From Streptomyces viridochromogenes (lineage in GTDB: Bacteria > Actinomycetota > Actinomycetes > Streptomycetales > Streptomycetaceae): a stretch of DNA of 64,000 nt. Below the pieces are notes generated by a model, which saw nothing but the letters and a program-made list of their open reading frames with translations, had not been told where the DNA came from and did not search any database. The stretch lies in contig NZ_LGUR01000014.1 of NCBI RefSeq assembly GCF_001270495.1, forward strand, positions 88,547-152,546, given 5' to 3'. Both the position numbers and the translations under genes were made by a program. Positions 54,959 through 64,000 of this stretch are shown piece by piece. The stretch's first letter is position 1. The number at the start of each line of letters is the position of its first letter.

Positions 54959-56344
54959 TCACTCGGCCGTCCCCTCGGTCACCTCGGCGCCGCCCTTCCC
55001 CTCGATGCGCGCCCGCACCTGCTCCGGCGTCAGATACGCGTGGACGAACTCGAAGTCCCTCAGCTTGGCCGGGCTGCGGGACTGGAATCCCGTGCGCACG
55101 AAATCGTCCCCGGCGACGGCGTTGAGCAGCCAGTTCGTCATGACGCGCGTCTTGGCGACGTTGGTGCGCAGCGCCGACCAGTGGTAGCCGCGCGCGACGG
55201 CCATCGCGGGCAGGCCCTTCAGCTCGATGCCGAGCGGCTTGGAGACGGCGTCGCGGCCGCCGAGGTCGACGACCAGGCCGAGATCCTTGTGCTCGTACGG
55301 TCGCAGCGGCAGGCCGCGCAGGGCCGCTATGACGTTGTCGGCCACGACCTTGCCCTGGCGCATGGCGTGCTGGGCGGTCGGCGGGCAGACGGCGCCCTCC
55401 TCGCCCTTGGCCACGTCGGGCACGGCGGCGGCGTCGCCGAGCGCGAACACACCGTCGTGACCGGGCAGGTTCATCTCGGCGGTCACCGCGAGACGTCCCC
55501 GTACCGTCTCGGCGCCCAGCGTGCCGATCAGCGGGCTGGCGACGACACCGGCGGTCCAGATCAGCGTGCGGGTGGGGATCACCCGGCCGTCGGTGAAGGT
55601 GACCTCCTCGGGCCCCGCCTTCGCGATGGACACGCCCAGGGAGATCTCGATACCGCGCTTGCGGAGGATCTCCTGGGCCGCACTGCCCAGCTTCTCGCCG
55701 AGTTCGGGCATCAGCCGCGGCGCGATGTCGATCAGATGCCACTTGATCAGCTTCGGGTCGAGCCGCGGATAGCGCTTGACCGCGTTGTGGGTCAGCTGCT
55801 GGAGACACGCGGCGGTCTCGGTGCCCGCGTACCCGCCGCCGACCACCACGAACTGAAGCCGTGCGGCGCGCTCGTCAGGATCCTGGCTGGCGTCGGCGAG
55901 GTCCAGTTGGGAGATGACATGGTCGCGGACGTAGGCGGCCTCCGCGAGGGTCTTCATGCCGTACGCGTTGTCGGTGAGGCCGGGAATGTCGAACGTGCGG
56001 GTGATGCTGCCGGGCGCCAGCACGATGTAGTCGTACGGCTCGTTGACGGTCACGTCGGTGATGGTGCGGATCACGCAGACCTTGGCCGCGAGGTCCACGC
56101 CGATGGCGCCGCCCGGGATGATCCGGGTGCGGTACCTGCGACTGCGGCGCAGGGACACGGCGATCGACTGGGGCGTCAGGACGCCGGAGGCGACCTGGGG
56201 CAGCAACGGGAGGTAGAGCTGGTAGGAGGACGGCGTCACCAAGGTGATCTCGGCCTCGTCGGGGGAGAGTTTGCGTTCCAGCCGGCGAACGCATCCGACT
56301 CCGGCGAAGCCTGCGCCAACCACCAGGATCCTGGGTCGTGTCAC
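54959..56344 (-). CDS. Type II NADH dehydrogenase-like FAD oxidoreductase
   Basis: A 461-residue flavoprotein of the NDH-2 family, which passes electrons from NADH to quinone at the membrane surface without pumping protons. The FAD motif is GAGFAGVG at the N-terminus, the NAD motif VVVGGGYAGTE at mid-protein, and FALGDAAAVP the second FAD block. The C-terminal part has the amphipathic features of membrane-associated NDH-2. The GTG at 56344 has GGGAAG at good spacing; the frame extending to 56539 is not family-like. Confidence 0.88.
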   Translation of the reverse strand: MTRPRILVVGAGFAGVGCVRRLERKLSPDEAEITLVTPSSYQLYLPLLPQVASGVLTPQSIAVSLRRSRRYRTRIIPGGAIGVDLAAKVCVIRTITDVTVNEPYDYIVLAPGSITRTFDIPGLTDNAYGMKTLAEAAYVRDHVISQLDLADASQDPDERAARLQFVVVGGGYAGTETAACLQQLTHNAVKRYPRLDPKLIKWHLIDIAPRLMPELGEKLGSAAQEILRKRGIEISLGVSIAKAGPEEVTFTDGRVIPTRTLIWTAGVVASPLIGTLGAETVRGRLAVTAEMNLPGHDGVFALGDAAAVPDVAKGEEGAVCPPTAQHAMRQGKVVADNVIAALRGLPLRPYEHKDLGLVVDLGGRDAVSKPLGIELKGLPAMAVARGYHWSALRTNVAKTRVMTNWLLNAVAGDDFVRTGFQSRSPAKLRDFEFVHAYLTPEQVRARIEGKGGAEVTEGTAE

Positions 56345-56673
56345 GGTGATCTTCCCTTCTGCGGCTCCAGGCGGGGTGCCTGACGTCGTTCGCCTGCCCC
56401 TGGATCGCGACTTCGCACGCCTCGATCCCACCGCGCCACCGGCCGTTCCGCCAGCCGGGTGCGGCAGGCAGATGAACCCGTCGACAGCCACCTTGCCCCA
56501 ACCCGCGCGGGGGCACACCGGTTCGGAAGCGAAAGACATGTACGCGTGATCTCTTGACGGTGTATTGGTCTGGACCTAACGTCCTCCTCGCTCGTCCGAG
56601 TCAGGGGCTGCAGTTCATGTATGTGACCGAGATGCGTGACATGCGGTCCACCCCCCATCCGACAGGAGGCAGG
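56345..56673. promoter_or_regulatory. Divergent region with a consensus promoter overlapped by a dre-like element
   Basis: On the plus strand TTGACG at 56554-56559 and TAACGT at 56577-56582 are separated by 17 bases. Inside the spacer and touching the -10 is TGGTCTGGACCT at 56566-56577, a near match (10 of 12) to the DasR-binding core TGGTCTAGACCA. Transcription would start near 56589, giving an 85-base leader to the secreted-protein gene. The rest of the 329-base gap shows no gene. Confidence 0.65.
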
Positions 56674-57276
56674 ATGCTCATACGCCTGCGCACCCTCACC
56701 GTCACCACGGCACTGTGCGCCACCTCCCTGCTCGCCGCCCCGCACGCGTTCGCCGAAGTCGAGCCCGGTGGCTGGCAGTCGGTGTCACCCACCTACACCG
56801 TGCAGGAGCGCGGCTGCGGCCAGGTCGACGGCCTGACCTTCCGGCTCACCTGCTCCACCGCGAGCGGCGTCCAACGGGCTGAACGCCGCTATGCCACCTA
56901 CACCGGCGGAACGCGCCAGTTCGAAGGCCACTTCCGCATCACCAGCCTCAGCGGCACCCGGATCAGCCTCAAGCAGACCTTCAACGACTCGGCCCCCGGC
57001 CCCTACTTCATGCTCGCCGTCGAGCGCGGCGGCAGGCTCTACGCGGTGCACGGCGGCAGCACGCTCTCGAACGCCGGGACCGTCGGCGCGACCGTCCGCG
57101 TCAACACCGTCCACCAGGTCGGCGTCGAGCACCGCACCTACATCAACGGCTCGCTCAAGCACACCTACGCCAGTCCCGGCGGCAGTTTCTACGACAAGTT
57201 CGGCGCCTATCGCACCAACAGCGGCAGCGGACAGGCGACCGTGGAGTGGAGCAACATCCGCTTCTGGCGCAAGTAG
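56674..57276 (+). CDS. Secreted protein of unknown function
   Basis: A 200-residue exported protein: signal peptide about 1-28 (cleavage at AFA), then a beta-rich domain with two Cys (RGCGQ and RLTCST) that could form a disulfide. Blocks such as RRYATYTGGTRQFEGHFRI and NGSLKHTYASPGGSF look like a lectin/glucanase-type jelly roll, similar in style to polysaccharide-lyase or concanavalin folds, but I cannot name a family. ACAGGAGGCAGG is a strong ribosome site before ATG 56674. The promoter carries a dre-like site, hinting at control by aminosugars. Confidence 0.8.
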   Translation: MLIRLRTLTVTTALCATSLLAAPHAFAEVEPGGWQSVSPTYTVQERGCGQVDGLTFRLTCSTASGVQRAERRYATYTGGTRQFEGHFRITSLSGTRISLKQTFNDSAPGPYFMLAVERGGRLYAVHGGSTLSNAGTVGATVRVNTVHQVGVEHRTYINGSLKHTYASPGGSFYDKFGAYRTNSGSGQATVEWSNIRFWRK

Positions 57277-57286
57277 CGGCCGCCGT

Positions 57287-57871
57287 ATGCGAGGAAAGGC
57301 GCGTATCGCGGCGTCGGCAGCGCTGATCCTGGCGCTGCCGGCCTGCTCGGCAGGCGCCGGCGACCCGGATCGGCCACTGCGCGGTGTCCTCACGACGCCC
57401 ACCGACATCGACCTCCACTGGCGGGACGAGCGGCCCGGAATCGCGGGCCACGTCCTGGAGTTCGCGACCGAGGAGACCGGCCCGTACACCGTCCTGCGGT
57501 ACCTCGCCCCCCAGGTGACGAGCTACCGCCACCCCGACCTCCTGCCGCACACCACCTTCTCCTACCGGCTGCGGTCCTACCGCGGCCCCACCGTCCGGCC
57601 GCTCCGGACCGACCTGGCGGACGGCCTCCGCTTCACCTGGACCGACAGATCCTCGGACGAGGACGGCTTCCTCCTGGAGATCCGCAAGAAGAACGGCAAC
57701 CGCTACGACCCCGTCGCCGTCCTCGCCCCGAACACCGAGGCCACCGAGTTCGTCCCCCTGCCGGACGAGCGGCACGCCACCTACCGCGTCCGCGCCTTCG
57801 CCCTCGGCGAGCAGTCGAATGTCGTACGGCTCACCACGGGTGAGCAGGCACGGGCGAGTAGGCGCGGTTGA
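57287..57871 (+). CDS. Predicted lipoprotein with fibronectin-III-like domain(s)
   Basis: A 194-residue lipoprotein: signal with lipobox LPAC at about 17-20. The rest has two beta-rich repeats (DIDLHWRDERPGIAGHVLEF and LRFTWTDRSSDEDGFLLEI), each with the Trp/Asp-Glu pattern of fibronectin type III-like domains. It may bind the cell wall or other proteins. It starts 10 bases after the secreted-protein gene, so both are probably co-transcribed. No catalytic motif is seen. Confidence 0.75.
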   Translation: MRGKARIAASAALILALPACSAGAGDPDRPLRGVLTTPTDIDLHWRDERPGIAGHVLEFATEETGPYTVLRYLAPQVTSYRHPDLLPHTTFSYRLRSYRGPTVRPLRTDLADGLRFTWTDRSSDEDGFLLEIRKKNGNRYDPVAVLAPNTEATEFVPLPDERHATYRVRAFALGEQSNVVRLTTGEQARASRRG

Positions 57872-57895
57872 GCAGGCGCGGGCGAGCGGACGCGC

Positions 57896-59800
57896 TCAGC
57901 CGAAGACGTTGTCCGCGTCGTCCCAGTGCGCCAGCTCCTCCGCCATGTGCTCCCGGGGCGCACGCGAGCGCGCCTGGTACATCGCGTCGATCTGTAGCGC
58001 GTAGTGCCGCACGATCGCGTCCCGGCGCAGCTTCATCGACGGCGTCAGCAAGCCACTGGCCACGTCGAAAGGCGCCGGCAGCACCCGGAACACCCGGATG
58101 GACTCCGAGCGCGACACCGCGCTGTTGGCGGCGGCCACGGCCCGCGCGAGCTCCTCCCGCAGCGCGTTCTCCTCCCGGGCCTCCCGGATCCGCGCGTCGC
58201 TGCGCACCGCGAGCGAATCCCGCCAGTACGCCAGAAAGTCCGGATCCAGGGTGATCAGAGCCCCGACACAAGGCCGGTTGTCGCCCACGACCACCGCCTG
58301 ATGGACCAGCGGATGCATCCTCAGACGCTGCTCCAGGAGCGCCGGGGAGACACTCTTGCCGCTGCTCGTGACGATGACGTCCTTCTTGCGGCCGGTGATC
58401 GTCAGATAGCCGTCGGAGTCCAGCCGCCCCAGGTCCCCGGTGGCCAGCCAGCCGCCGCGCAGCGCCGCCCGCGCCGAGGCCTCGTCGTGGACGTAGCCCT
58501 GGAACACCGAAGGCCCGCGCACCAGGATCTCCCCGTCGTCGGCCACCCGGATGTCCGTGCCCGGCAGCGCCTTCCCGACCGTCCCCGACATCTCCTGGCC
58601 CTCGGGCTGCGCGGTGATCCCGCCGCTGGTCTCGGTGAGCCCGTAGCCGTCGTTCACGTAGATACCGATCCCCTCGTAGAACAAGGAGATCTCACGGTTC
58701 AGGGACGAGCCGCCGGAGGTCGCCAGCATCACCCTGCCGCCCAGTGCGGCGCGCAGCTTGCGGTACACCGTCCGTTCGTACAGGGCGTGTTGCAGCCGCA
58801 GATCGAAGCCGGGACCCGGTCCGCCGCCCAGCCGGTGCCGTTCGAGGGCGGCCGCGAAGTCCCGGGCGGTGTCGGCGGCCCGCTCGAACAGCGCGCCCCG
58901 GCCCGCCTGTTGAGCCGCCCGCAGGAAATTCTTGTAGATCTTCTCGAAGATCGACGGGACCGCGCAGAAGTAGGTCGGTCTGAACGTACGCAGCGCCGCC
59001 GACAGCGCCTCCTCGCGCAGGTCGGGCTCGTGGCCCATCAGCATGCCGCCGCGGATGCAGAGGGTCTGCACCAGCAGGCCGTACACATGGGAGAAGGGCA
59101 GAAAGGCGAGCACGGACGCCTGCCCGCCCGGCGGCACCACCTTGTGTCCCCAGCCGGCGAGCAGGGTGTCGCAGGGACTCGCCAGGTTGCGGTGACTGAG
59201 CGCGCAGCCCACGGGTCGGCCCGTCGTGCCGGAGGTGTAGGCGACGACCGCGGTGGAGTCCGGCAGCACGATGCGGCGCATCGACTCCACCGTCGCGAGT
59301 GGGACGAACTCGCCCTGCTCCACCAGCCGCGGCAGCGCCCCCGCGTCCAGTTGCCAGACATGGCGCAGCTGCGGCAGCGACCCGCACACCGAACCGACCG
59401 TCATGACCGCCTGTTCGTCCTCGACCACCACGGCCACGCAGCCGGAGTGCCGCAGGATCCATTCGACCTGGTCGCGCGACGACGTCGGATAGATCGGGAC
59501 CACCTCGGCGCCCACCGCCCACAGCGCGTGGCTGAGGACCGTCCACTCGTACCGTGTGCGCGCCATGATGGCCACGCGATGGCCCGGGGAGATCCCGGAG
59601 GCGATCAGCCCCTTCGCCAGATCGGTCACTTCGTCGCGCAGTTCCACGGCGGTCACCTCCTCCCAGACGGGGGAGGAGGGGTCGGGGCGGCGCGCGAGCA
59701 ACGGCAGCGTGGGATCGAGGGCCGCCGTCTCGAAGACGCTGTCAGCGAGCCCGCCGGTCAGGGGCGTGACGGTCGAGGGAGCGAGGCCGAGGTCGCGCAT
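57896..59800 (-). CDS. Long-chain acyl-CoA synthetase (AMP-forming)
   Basis: A 634-residue adenylate-forming enzyme. The AMP-binding signature AYTSGTTGRPVGCALSHRNL is intact, YGLTETSGG is motif A5, and TGDLGRLDSDGYLTITGR, with the invariant Asp, is A7. It activates carboxylic acids, probably long-chain fatty acids, as acyl-CoA in the FadD15-like branch. ATG at 59800. It is convergent with the lipoprotein gene, 24 bases apart. Confidence 0.92.
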   Translation of the reverse strand: MRDLGLAPSTVTPLTGGLADSVFETAALDPTLPLLARRPDPSSPVWEEVTAVELRDEVTDLAKGLIASGISPGHRVAIMARTRYEWTVLSHALWAVGAEVVPIYPTSSRDQVEWILRHSGCVAVVVEDEQAVMTVGSVCGSLPQLRHVWQLDAGALPRLVEQGEFVPLATVESMRRIVLPDSTAVVAYTSGTTGRPVGCALSHRNLASPCDTLLAGWGHKVVPPGGQASVLAFLPFSHVYGLLVQTLCIRGGMLMGHEPDLREEALSAALRTFRPTYFCAVPSIFEKIYKNFLRAAQQAGRGALFERAADTARDFAAALERHRLGGGPGPGFDLRLQHALYERTVYRKLRAALGGRVMLATSGGSSLNREISLFYEGIGIYVNDGYGLTETSGGITAQPEGQEMSGTVGKALPGTDIRVADDGEILVRGPSVFQGYVHDEASARAALRGGWLATGDLGRLDSDGYLTITGRKKDVIVTSSGKSVSPALLEQRLRMHPLVHQAVVVGDNRPCVGALITLDPDFLAYWRDSLAVRSDARIREAREENALREELARAVAAANSAVSRSESIRVFRVLPAPFDVASGLLTPSMKLRRDAIVRHYALQIDAMYQARSRAPREHMAEELAHWDDADNVFG

Positions 59801-59933
59801 GCGCTGCTCCTGTTGTGTACCGGGTGTGACATCACCGATGAGTACTGTTATCGGCGGTGCCCGAATCTAGCCCAGCTGAGAGCGCGCGGTGTCGAGAACT
59901 GACAATTGGCCTCGTTCGGTGATCTCCGTTCGG

Positions 59934-62141
59934 TCAGGGTGACAGCCACACCGTGGCGAGCGGAGGCAGCGTCAGCCGAATGTGTCCGTCCTCCGGTTTG
60001 AGCGGTTCGGGGTTGGTGACGTCGCTCCCGCCGTAGTGCGCGGCGTCGGTGTTGAGGGTCTCGTGCCAGGCGTCGACATGGTCCGGCACCCAGAGGCGGT
60101 AGTCGTCGCGGACGACGGGGGAGAAGTTGCAGACGGCGAGCAGGACGTCTCCGTCGGCGCCGAACCGCAGGAAGGCGAAGACGTTGTCGTCGGCGGCGTC
60201 CCCGACCACCCACTGGAAACCGGACGGGTCGGTGTCCCGCTCCCAGAGGGCCGGGGTCGCCCGGTACAGCGTGTTGAGGTCACGGACCAGGTCCTGCACG
60301 CCCCGGTGGTCACCCGCCGACGCGTACCCGGGATCCAGCAGCCACCACTCGGGCCCGTGCTCCTGCGACCACTCGGCGCCCTGCGCGAACTCCTGCCCCA
60401 TGAACAGGAGCTGCTTGCCCGGGTGGGCCCACATGAAGCCCAGGTAGGCGCGGTGGTTGGCGCGTCGCTGCCACCAGTCGCCGGGCATCTTGGAGACCAG
60501 TGCCTGCTTGCCGTGCACGACCTCGTCGTGGGAGATGGGCAGGACGTAGTTCTCGCTGTAGGCGTACACCATCGAGAAGGTCATCTCGTTGTGGTGGTAC
60601 TTGCGGTGCACCGGCTCCTTGGCCATGTACTGGAGCGAGTCGTGCATCCAGCCCATGTTCCACTTCAGCCCGAACCCCAGCCCGCCGCTGTCGGTCGGCC
60701 GGGTCACCCCGCCCCAGGCCGTGGACTCCTCCGCGATCGTCACGACCCCCGGATTGCGCCGGTACACGGTGGCGTTCATCTCCTGCAGGAACGCCATCGC
60801 GTCCAGGTCCTCGCGCCCGCCGTAGGCGTTCGGCGTCCACTGCCCGGAGTCCCGCGAGTAGTCGAGATAGAGCATCGAGGCGACGGCGTCCACCCGGAGC
60901 CCGTCGATGTGGAACTCCTCGCACCAGTACGTGGCGTTGGCGACGAGGAAGTTGCGCACCTCGGTACGGCCGTAGTCGAACTCGAACGTCCCCCAGTCCG
61001 GGTGCTCGGCACGCCGCGCGTCCCCGGGTTCGTAGAGCGGGTCCCCGTCGAACCGGCTCAGTGCCCAGTCGTCCTTGGGGAAGTGGGCCGGCACCCAGTC
61101 CACGATCACCCCGATACCGGCCTGGTGCAGGGCGTCCACCAGGTACTTGAAGTCGTCCGGCGTACCGAGCCGGGAGGCCGGCGCGTAGAAGCCGGTGACC
61201 TGATAGCCCCACGACCCGGCGAAGGGATGCTGGGCGACCGGCATGAACTCGACATGCGTGAAGCCGAGCTCGTCGACGTACGCCGGCAGCTCCTCGGCGA
61301 GCTGCCGGTATGTCAGGCCCGGACGCCAGGACGGCAGATGCACCTCGTAGACCGAGAACGGTGCCTGGTGCACCGGGACGTCGCCCCGGTGCGCCATCCA
61401 GTGCTCGTCGCCCCACTCGTAGTGCGAGGCGTGCACGATCGACGCCGTGTCCGGTGGGATCTCCGCACGGCGGGCCATCGGGTCGGCCTTGAGGAACCGG
61501 CCGCCGTACCGGGACGTGATCTCGAACTTGTACCGCGTGCCCTCGCCGATGCCCGGCAGGAACAGCTCCCACACCCCGGACGCCCCGAGGGAGCGCATCG
61601 GGAACGCCGTCCCGTCCCAGCAGGTGAAGTCCCCGGCGACCCGGACACCCCGGGCGTTCGGCGCCCACACGGTGAACCGGGTGCCGGCCACCCCCTGATG
61701 GGTCATCGGCTCGGCGCCGAGCGCCTTCCACAGCTCCTCGTGCCGGCCCTCGCGGACGAGGTGCAGGTCGAGCTCGCCGAGGGCCGGCAGGAAGCGGTAC
61801 GGGTCATGGACCTCGCGCTCGTCGGACCCGTCCTCGGCGTACGACACCAGCAGCGTGTACGCCGGGATCGCGTCCAGCGGCAGTACGCCGGAGAAGAGAC
61901 CACCGCCCTCCGAGACCAGCCCCGTACGCTCGCCGTCGACCACGACGCTCACCGCGCGCGCGAACGGGCGCAGCGCCCGGAAGGCGATCCCGCCCGGGAC
62001 CGGATGCGCCCCGAGCAGCGCGTGCGGATCGTGGTGGGCGCCCGACAGCAGGCGCTCACGGTCGGCCGGTTCGAGGGGAGGCGCGGGGGAGCGCCGGCCC
62101 GGTCCGGCCGACTCGGGGCGCGAGGTCTCGTGCAGGGCCAT
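59934..62141 (-). CDS. glgB: 1,4-alpha-glucan branching enzyme
   Basis: A 735-residue GH13 enzyme that makes alpha-1,6 branches in alpha-glucan. An N-terminal CBM48-type region (about 30-230) precedes the barrel. Catalytic elements are [11 protein letters not shown] (nucleophile Asp), IAEEST (acid Glu) and [10 protein letters not shown] (transition-state Asp). ATG at 62141. It follows maltokinase by 3 bases in the treS-pep2-glgB operon and receives linear chains from GlgE. GlgE itself is presumably off the right edge. Confidence 0.96.
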   Translation of the reverse strand: MALHETSRPESAGPGRRSPAPPLEPADRERLLSGAHHDPHALLGAHPVPGGIAFRALRPFARAVSVVVDGERTGLVSEGGGLFSGVLPLDAIPAYTLLVSYAEDGSDEREVHDPYRFLPALGELDLHLVREGRHEELWKALGAEPMTHQGVAGTRFTVWAPNARGVRVAGDFTCWDGTAFPMRSLGASGVWELFLPGIGEGTRYKFEITSRYGGRFLKADPMARRAEIPPDTASIVHASHYEWGDEHWMAHRGDVPVHQAPFSVYEVHLPSWRPGLTYRQLAEELPAYVDELGFTHVEFMPVAQHPFAGSWGYQVTGFYAPASRLGTPDDFKYLVDALHQAGIGVIVDWVPAHFPKDDWALSRFDGDPLYEPGDARRAEHPDWGTFEFDYGRTEVRNFLVANATYWCEEFHIDGLRVDAVASMLYLDYSRDSGQWTPNAYGGREDLDAMAFLQEMNATVYRRNPGVVTIAEESTAWGGVTRPTDSGGLGFGLKWNMGWMHDSLQYMAKEPVHRKYHHNEMTFSMVYAYSENYVLPISHDEVVHGKQALVSKMPGDWWQRRANHRAYLGFMWAHPGKQLLFMGQEFAQGAEWSQEHGPEWWLLDPGYASAGDHRGVQDLVRDLNTLYRATPALWERDTDPSGFQWVVGDAADDNVFAFLRFGADGDVLLAVCNFSPVVRDDYRLWVPDHVDAWHETLNTDAAHYGGSDVTNPEPLKPEDGHIRLTLPPLATVWLSP

Positions 62142-62144
62142 GGG

Positions 62145-63506
62145 TCAGGCTCCTCTCACGGCGAGGCGTTCGATCGCCGCCATCGGTACGGGCAACCAGT
62201 CGGGTCGGTGCCGGGCCTCGTACAGGACCTCGTACACGGCGCGGTCGGTCTCATACGCACGGAGCAAGCCGTGCTTCTTGCGCGGGTCCCACCCGGCGAG
62301 GCCGGCATAGCCCGCGCAGTAGGCCTCCCGGCAGCGGCGCGCCCACTCCGGACGCCACGGACGGCGCTGCCGGGCGGCGTAGTCGAAGGAGCGCAGCATG
62401 CCGGCGATGTCCCGCACCGGCGAGTGGACGCCACGCCGCTCGGCGAGCGGGCGGGACGGTTCGCCCTCGAAGTCGATGACGAACCACTCACGGCCGGCCC
62501 GCAGCACCTGACCCAGGTGCAGATCACCGTGGATGCGCTGGGCGGGCGGCCCGGGATCGCAGCCGGCGAGGGCACCGAAGGCGGTACGCAGGCCGGGGAC
62601 GTACGGCTGGAGCGCGGGGACGAAGTGCGCGGCGAGCTCCAGGCGCTCGGTCATCGCCACCGCCATACGGTCGTTCTCGCCCCGGGACAGGGACGGGAAG
62701 GCCGCTGCCAGCGCCAGATGCACCTCCGCCGTCGCCCGCCCCAGCTGACGGGCCTCCGCCGTGAAGTCGCCGCCCGAGGCCAGCGCGTCCAGCGCCAGCG
62801 TCCAGCCGTCGGAGGCGTCCCGCAGGAACGGCTGCAGCACACCGAGCGTGGCCTCCCAGGGATGCGTCGTGCGGAACCAGGCCACCGGGGCCGGCACCCG
62901 ACGGCAGCCCTGCCCGGCCAGCGCGCCGGACAGCTCCAGGTCGGGGTTGACGCCCGGCTGGATGCGCCGGAAGAGCTTCAGGATGAACGTATCGCCGTAC
63001 ACCAGCGACGAGTTCGACTGCTCGGCGTCCAGCAGCCGGGGCACGAGCCCGGCCGGCACCGACACGGACGGGTCCGCCTCGAAGCACAGCGGGCCCGACG
63101 CGCCCGGATGCCGCAGCCGCTCCAGCAACAGCTGGGCCGACCGCGGGTCCTGCAACGCGTCGAAGACCGTCAGACCGGCCAGCGGCCCCTCCTCCGCACG
63201 GCCGATGAGCGCCCGGCCGAGCCGCGGCGACAGGTTCTGCCGTACGCCGATCAGCAGCTGGTAGCAGTCGCCGGCCGGGGGAGCGCCGCCGGGCGCGGGC
63301 ACCGCCGAGTGACCGGCGTGCACCAGCAGATGCAGACAGCCCGGGAACAGCTCGGTCATCGACAGCAGTGCGAGGTCCGTGACGGGCCGGTCCTTGCCCG
63401 CGAACCAGCGCTGCCGTGGCAGCCATTCGCGCAGCAGCCCGGCGAGCGAGGCCATGGGGCTCGCGTCGACCGTACGGCTCGATCGGGGAGATGCGGTCTT
63501 CTGCAT
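62145..63506 (-). CDS. Maltokinase (Pep2-type)
   Basis: A 453-residue kinase that phosphorylates maltose from TreS to maltose-1-phosphate for GlgE. Kinase landmarks are RIHGDLHLGQ (catalytic Asp) and FVIDFEGE (magnesium Asp/Glu), typical of the aminoglycoside-phosphotransferase-like fold. The N-terminal cap begins LAGLLREWLPRQRWFAGK, characteristic of Pep2/Mak. ATG at 63506. It lies between treS and glgB with a 41-base gap before and 3 after. Confidence 0.95.
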   Translation of the reverse strand: MQKTASPRSSRTVDASPMASLAGLLREWLPRQRWFAGKDRPVTDLALLSMTELFPGCLHLLVHAGHSAVPAPGGAPPAGDCYQLLIGVRQNLSPRLGRALIGRAEEGPLAGLTVFDALQDPRSAQLLLERLRHPGASGPLCFEADPSVSVPAGLVPRLLDAEQSNSSLVYGDTFILKLFRRIQPGVNPDLELSGALAGQGCRRVPAPVAWFRTTHPWEATLGVLQPFLRDASDGWTLALDALASGGDFTAEARQLGRATAEVHLALAAAFPSLSRGENDRMAVAMTERLELAAHFVPALQPYVPGLRTAFGALAGCDPGPPAQRIHGDLHLGQVLRAGREWFVIDFEGEPSRPLAERRGVHSPVRDIAGMLRSFDYAARQRRPWRPEWARRCREAYCAGYAGLAGWDPRKKHGLLRAYETDRAVYEVLYEARHRPDWLPVPMAAIERLAVRGA

Positions 63507-63547
63507 GGTGACCCGTCCTTTCCTCGGCACGGACTCGGAGCGCACGC

Positions 63548-64000
63548 TCAAAGCCGTCGGCCGATGCGGGATGCGACTCGGGAGAGCCGGAACCAGTAGA
63601 AGCCGTGGCCCCCGAGGGTCAGCAGATACGGCAGTTCGCCGATGGCCGGGAAACGGACCCCGCCGAACAGCTCCACCGGGTGGCGTCCGCTGAACTCACG
63701 CAGGTCGAGTTCGGTGGGCTGGGCGAAGCGCGCGAAGTTGTTCACGCACAGCACCAGGTCGTCCTCGTATTCACGCAGGAAGGCGAGTACCGCCGGGTTG
63801 GAGGACTGGAGTTCCGTGTAGGAGCCGAGACCGAAGGCCGGGTTCTGCTTGCGGATCTCGATCATGCGGCGGGTCCAGTGCAGGAGAGAGGACGGGGAGG
63901 CCATGGAGGCCTCGACGTTCGTCACCTGGTAGCCGTAGACCGGGTCCATGATCGTGGGCAGGACCAGCCGCCCCGGGTCGCAGGAGGAGAACCCGGCGTT
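63548..64000 (-). CDS. treS: Trehalose synthase, C-terminal part (runs off the window)
   Basis: The last 150 residues of a GH13 trehalose synthase that interconverts trehalose and maltose. The visible part includes MDPVYGYQVTNVEAS and RRMIEIRKQNPAFGLGSY, then the C-terminal beta-domain with LCVNNFARFAQPTELDL. The catalytic barrel and start codon lie beyond 64000. It is the first visible gene of the operon treS-maltokinase-glgB. Confidence 0.94.
   Translation of the reverse strand, partial: NAGFSSCDPGRLVLPTIMDPVYGYQVTNVEASMASPSSLLHWTRRMIEIRKQNPAFGLGSYTELQSSNPAVLAFLREYEDDLVLCVNNFARFAQPTELDLREFSGRHPVELFGGVRFPAIGELPYLLTLGGHGFYWFRLSRVASRIGRRL

Noticed and set aside
59982..63599. Very long open frame opposite glgB and maltokinase
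   Set aside because: It is a GC-rich antisense shadow, His/Val/Arg-rich and with no domain; the minus-strand genes are certain.

Overview
The window looks like a Streptomyces chromosome segment. It is very GC-rich with strong third-position G/C bias, has frequent GTG starts and GTGA/ATGA overlaps, and carries genus-typical content: the clpP3-clpP4 pair, 2-methylisoborneol (2-MIB) genes, melC tyrosinase, a WhiB-like protein, F420-type and VOC enzymes and the GlgE-pathway genes. No rRNA, tRNA, insertion sequence, prophage or CRISPR array was seen.

Layout. 1-1.45 kb: the tail of a convergent gene (possibly popR), then clpP4 and clpP3 with PopR-type operators upstream. 1.46-4.2 kb: epoxide hydrolase, VOC protein, SGNH lipoprotein. 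4.3-7.75 kb: the 2-MIB odorant operon, encoding a family 2B encapsulin shell with a cNMP-binding domain, the terpene cyclase and the GPP methyltransferase. 8-13.5 kb: alcohol dehydrogenase, VOC protein, RNase HI, melC1-melC2, flavin hydroxylase. 13.5-20.8 kb: a frameshifted cholesterol-oxidase-like gene, aldo/keto reductase, small membrane protein, a frameshifted DNA-binding-like gene, a luciferase-like oxidoreductase and a membrane pseudokinase. 20.9-28 kb: PLP dehydratase, a TPR/polyprenyl synthase operon behind an AT-rich palindrome-dense region, an AIM24 protein, a TerD-CAP-CAP fusion and a DD-peptidase-like serine hydrolase. 28.1-34.2 kb: a carbohydrate cluster with a ROK regulator, GH27, a damaged GH95 and an SGNH lipoprotein. 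34.3-37.7 kb: an overlapping signalling cassette (response regulator-thioredoxin reductase fusion, cNMP-binding histidine kinase, UBP zinc finger). 37.9-47.8 kb: assorted enzymes, stress proteins, a TetR/flavoprotein unit with twin operators, a WhiB-like protein and a saccharopine-dehydrogenase-like enzyme. 47.9-54.9 kb: TetR, a LysG/LysE pair, an MFS exporter, a cNMP-binding protein and a FUSC transporter. 54.9-64 kb: type II NADH dehydrogenase, a secreted protein under a dre-like site, an FN3-like lipoprotein, acyl-CoA ligase, then glgB, maltokinase and the end of treS.

How genes work together. GPP methyltransferase makes 2-methyl-GPP and the cyclase converts it to 2-MIB inside or near the encapsulin shell. 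MelC1 loads copper into MelC2. ROK, GH27, GH95 and the SGNH esterase suggest breakdown of a plant-type galactosyl/fucosyl glycan. TreS, maltokinase and GlgB supply and branch alpha-glucan through maltose-1-phosphate. LysG probably controls LysE.

The points most worth a second look are: a 2-MIB synthase that lacks about 90 N-terminal residues and has an altered Asp-rich motif although it sits next to its encapsulin; a ClpP4 with Gly in place of the catalytic His; the RR-TrxR/CNB-kinase/UBP cassette; the TPR-prenyl synthase operon; a dre-like operator inside a promoter; and three short frameshifts that could be real decay or sequence error.
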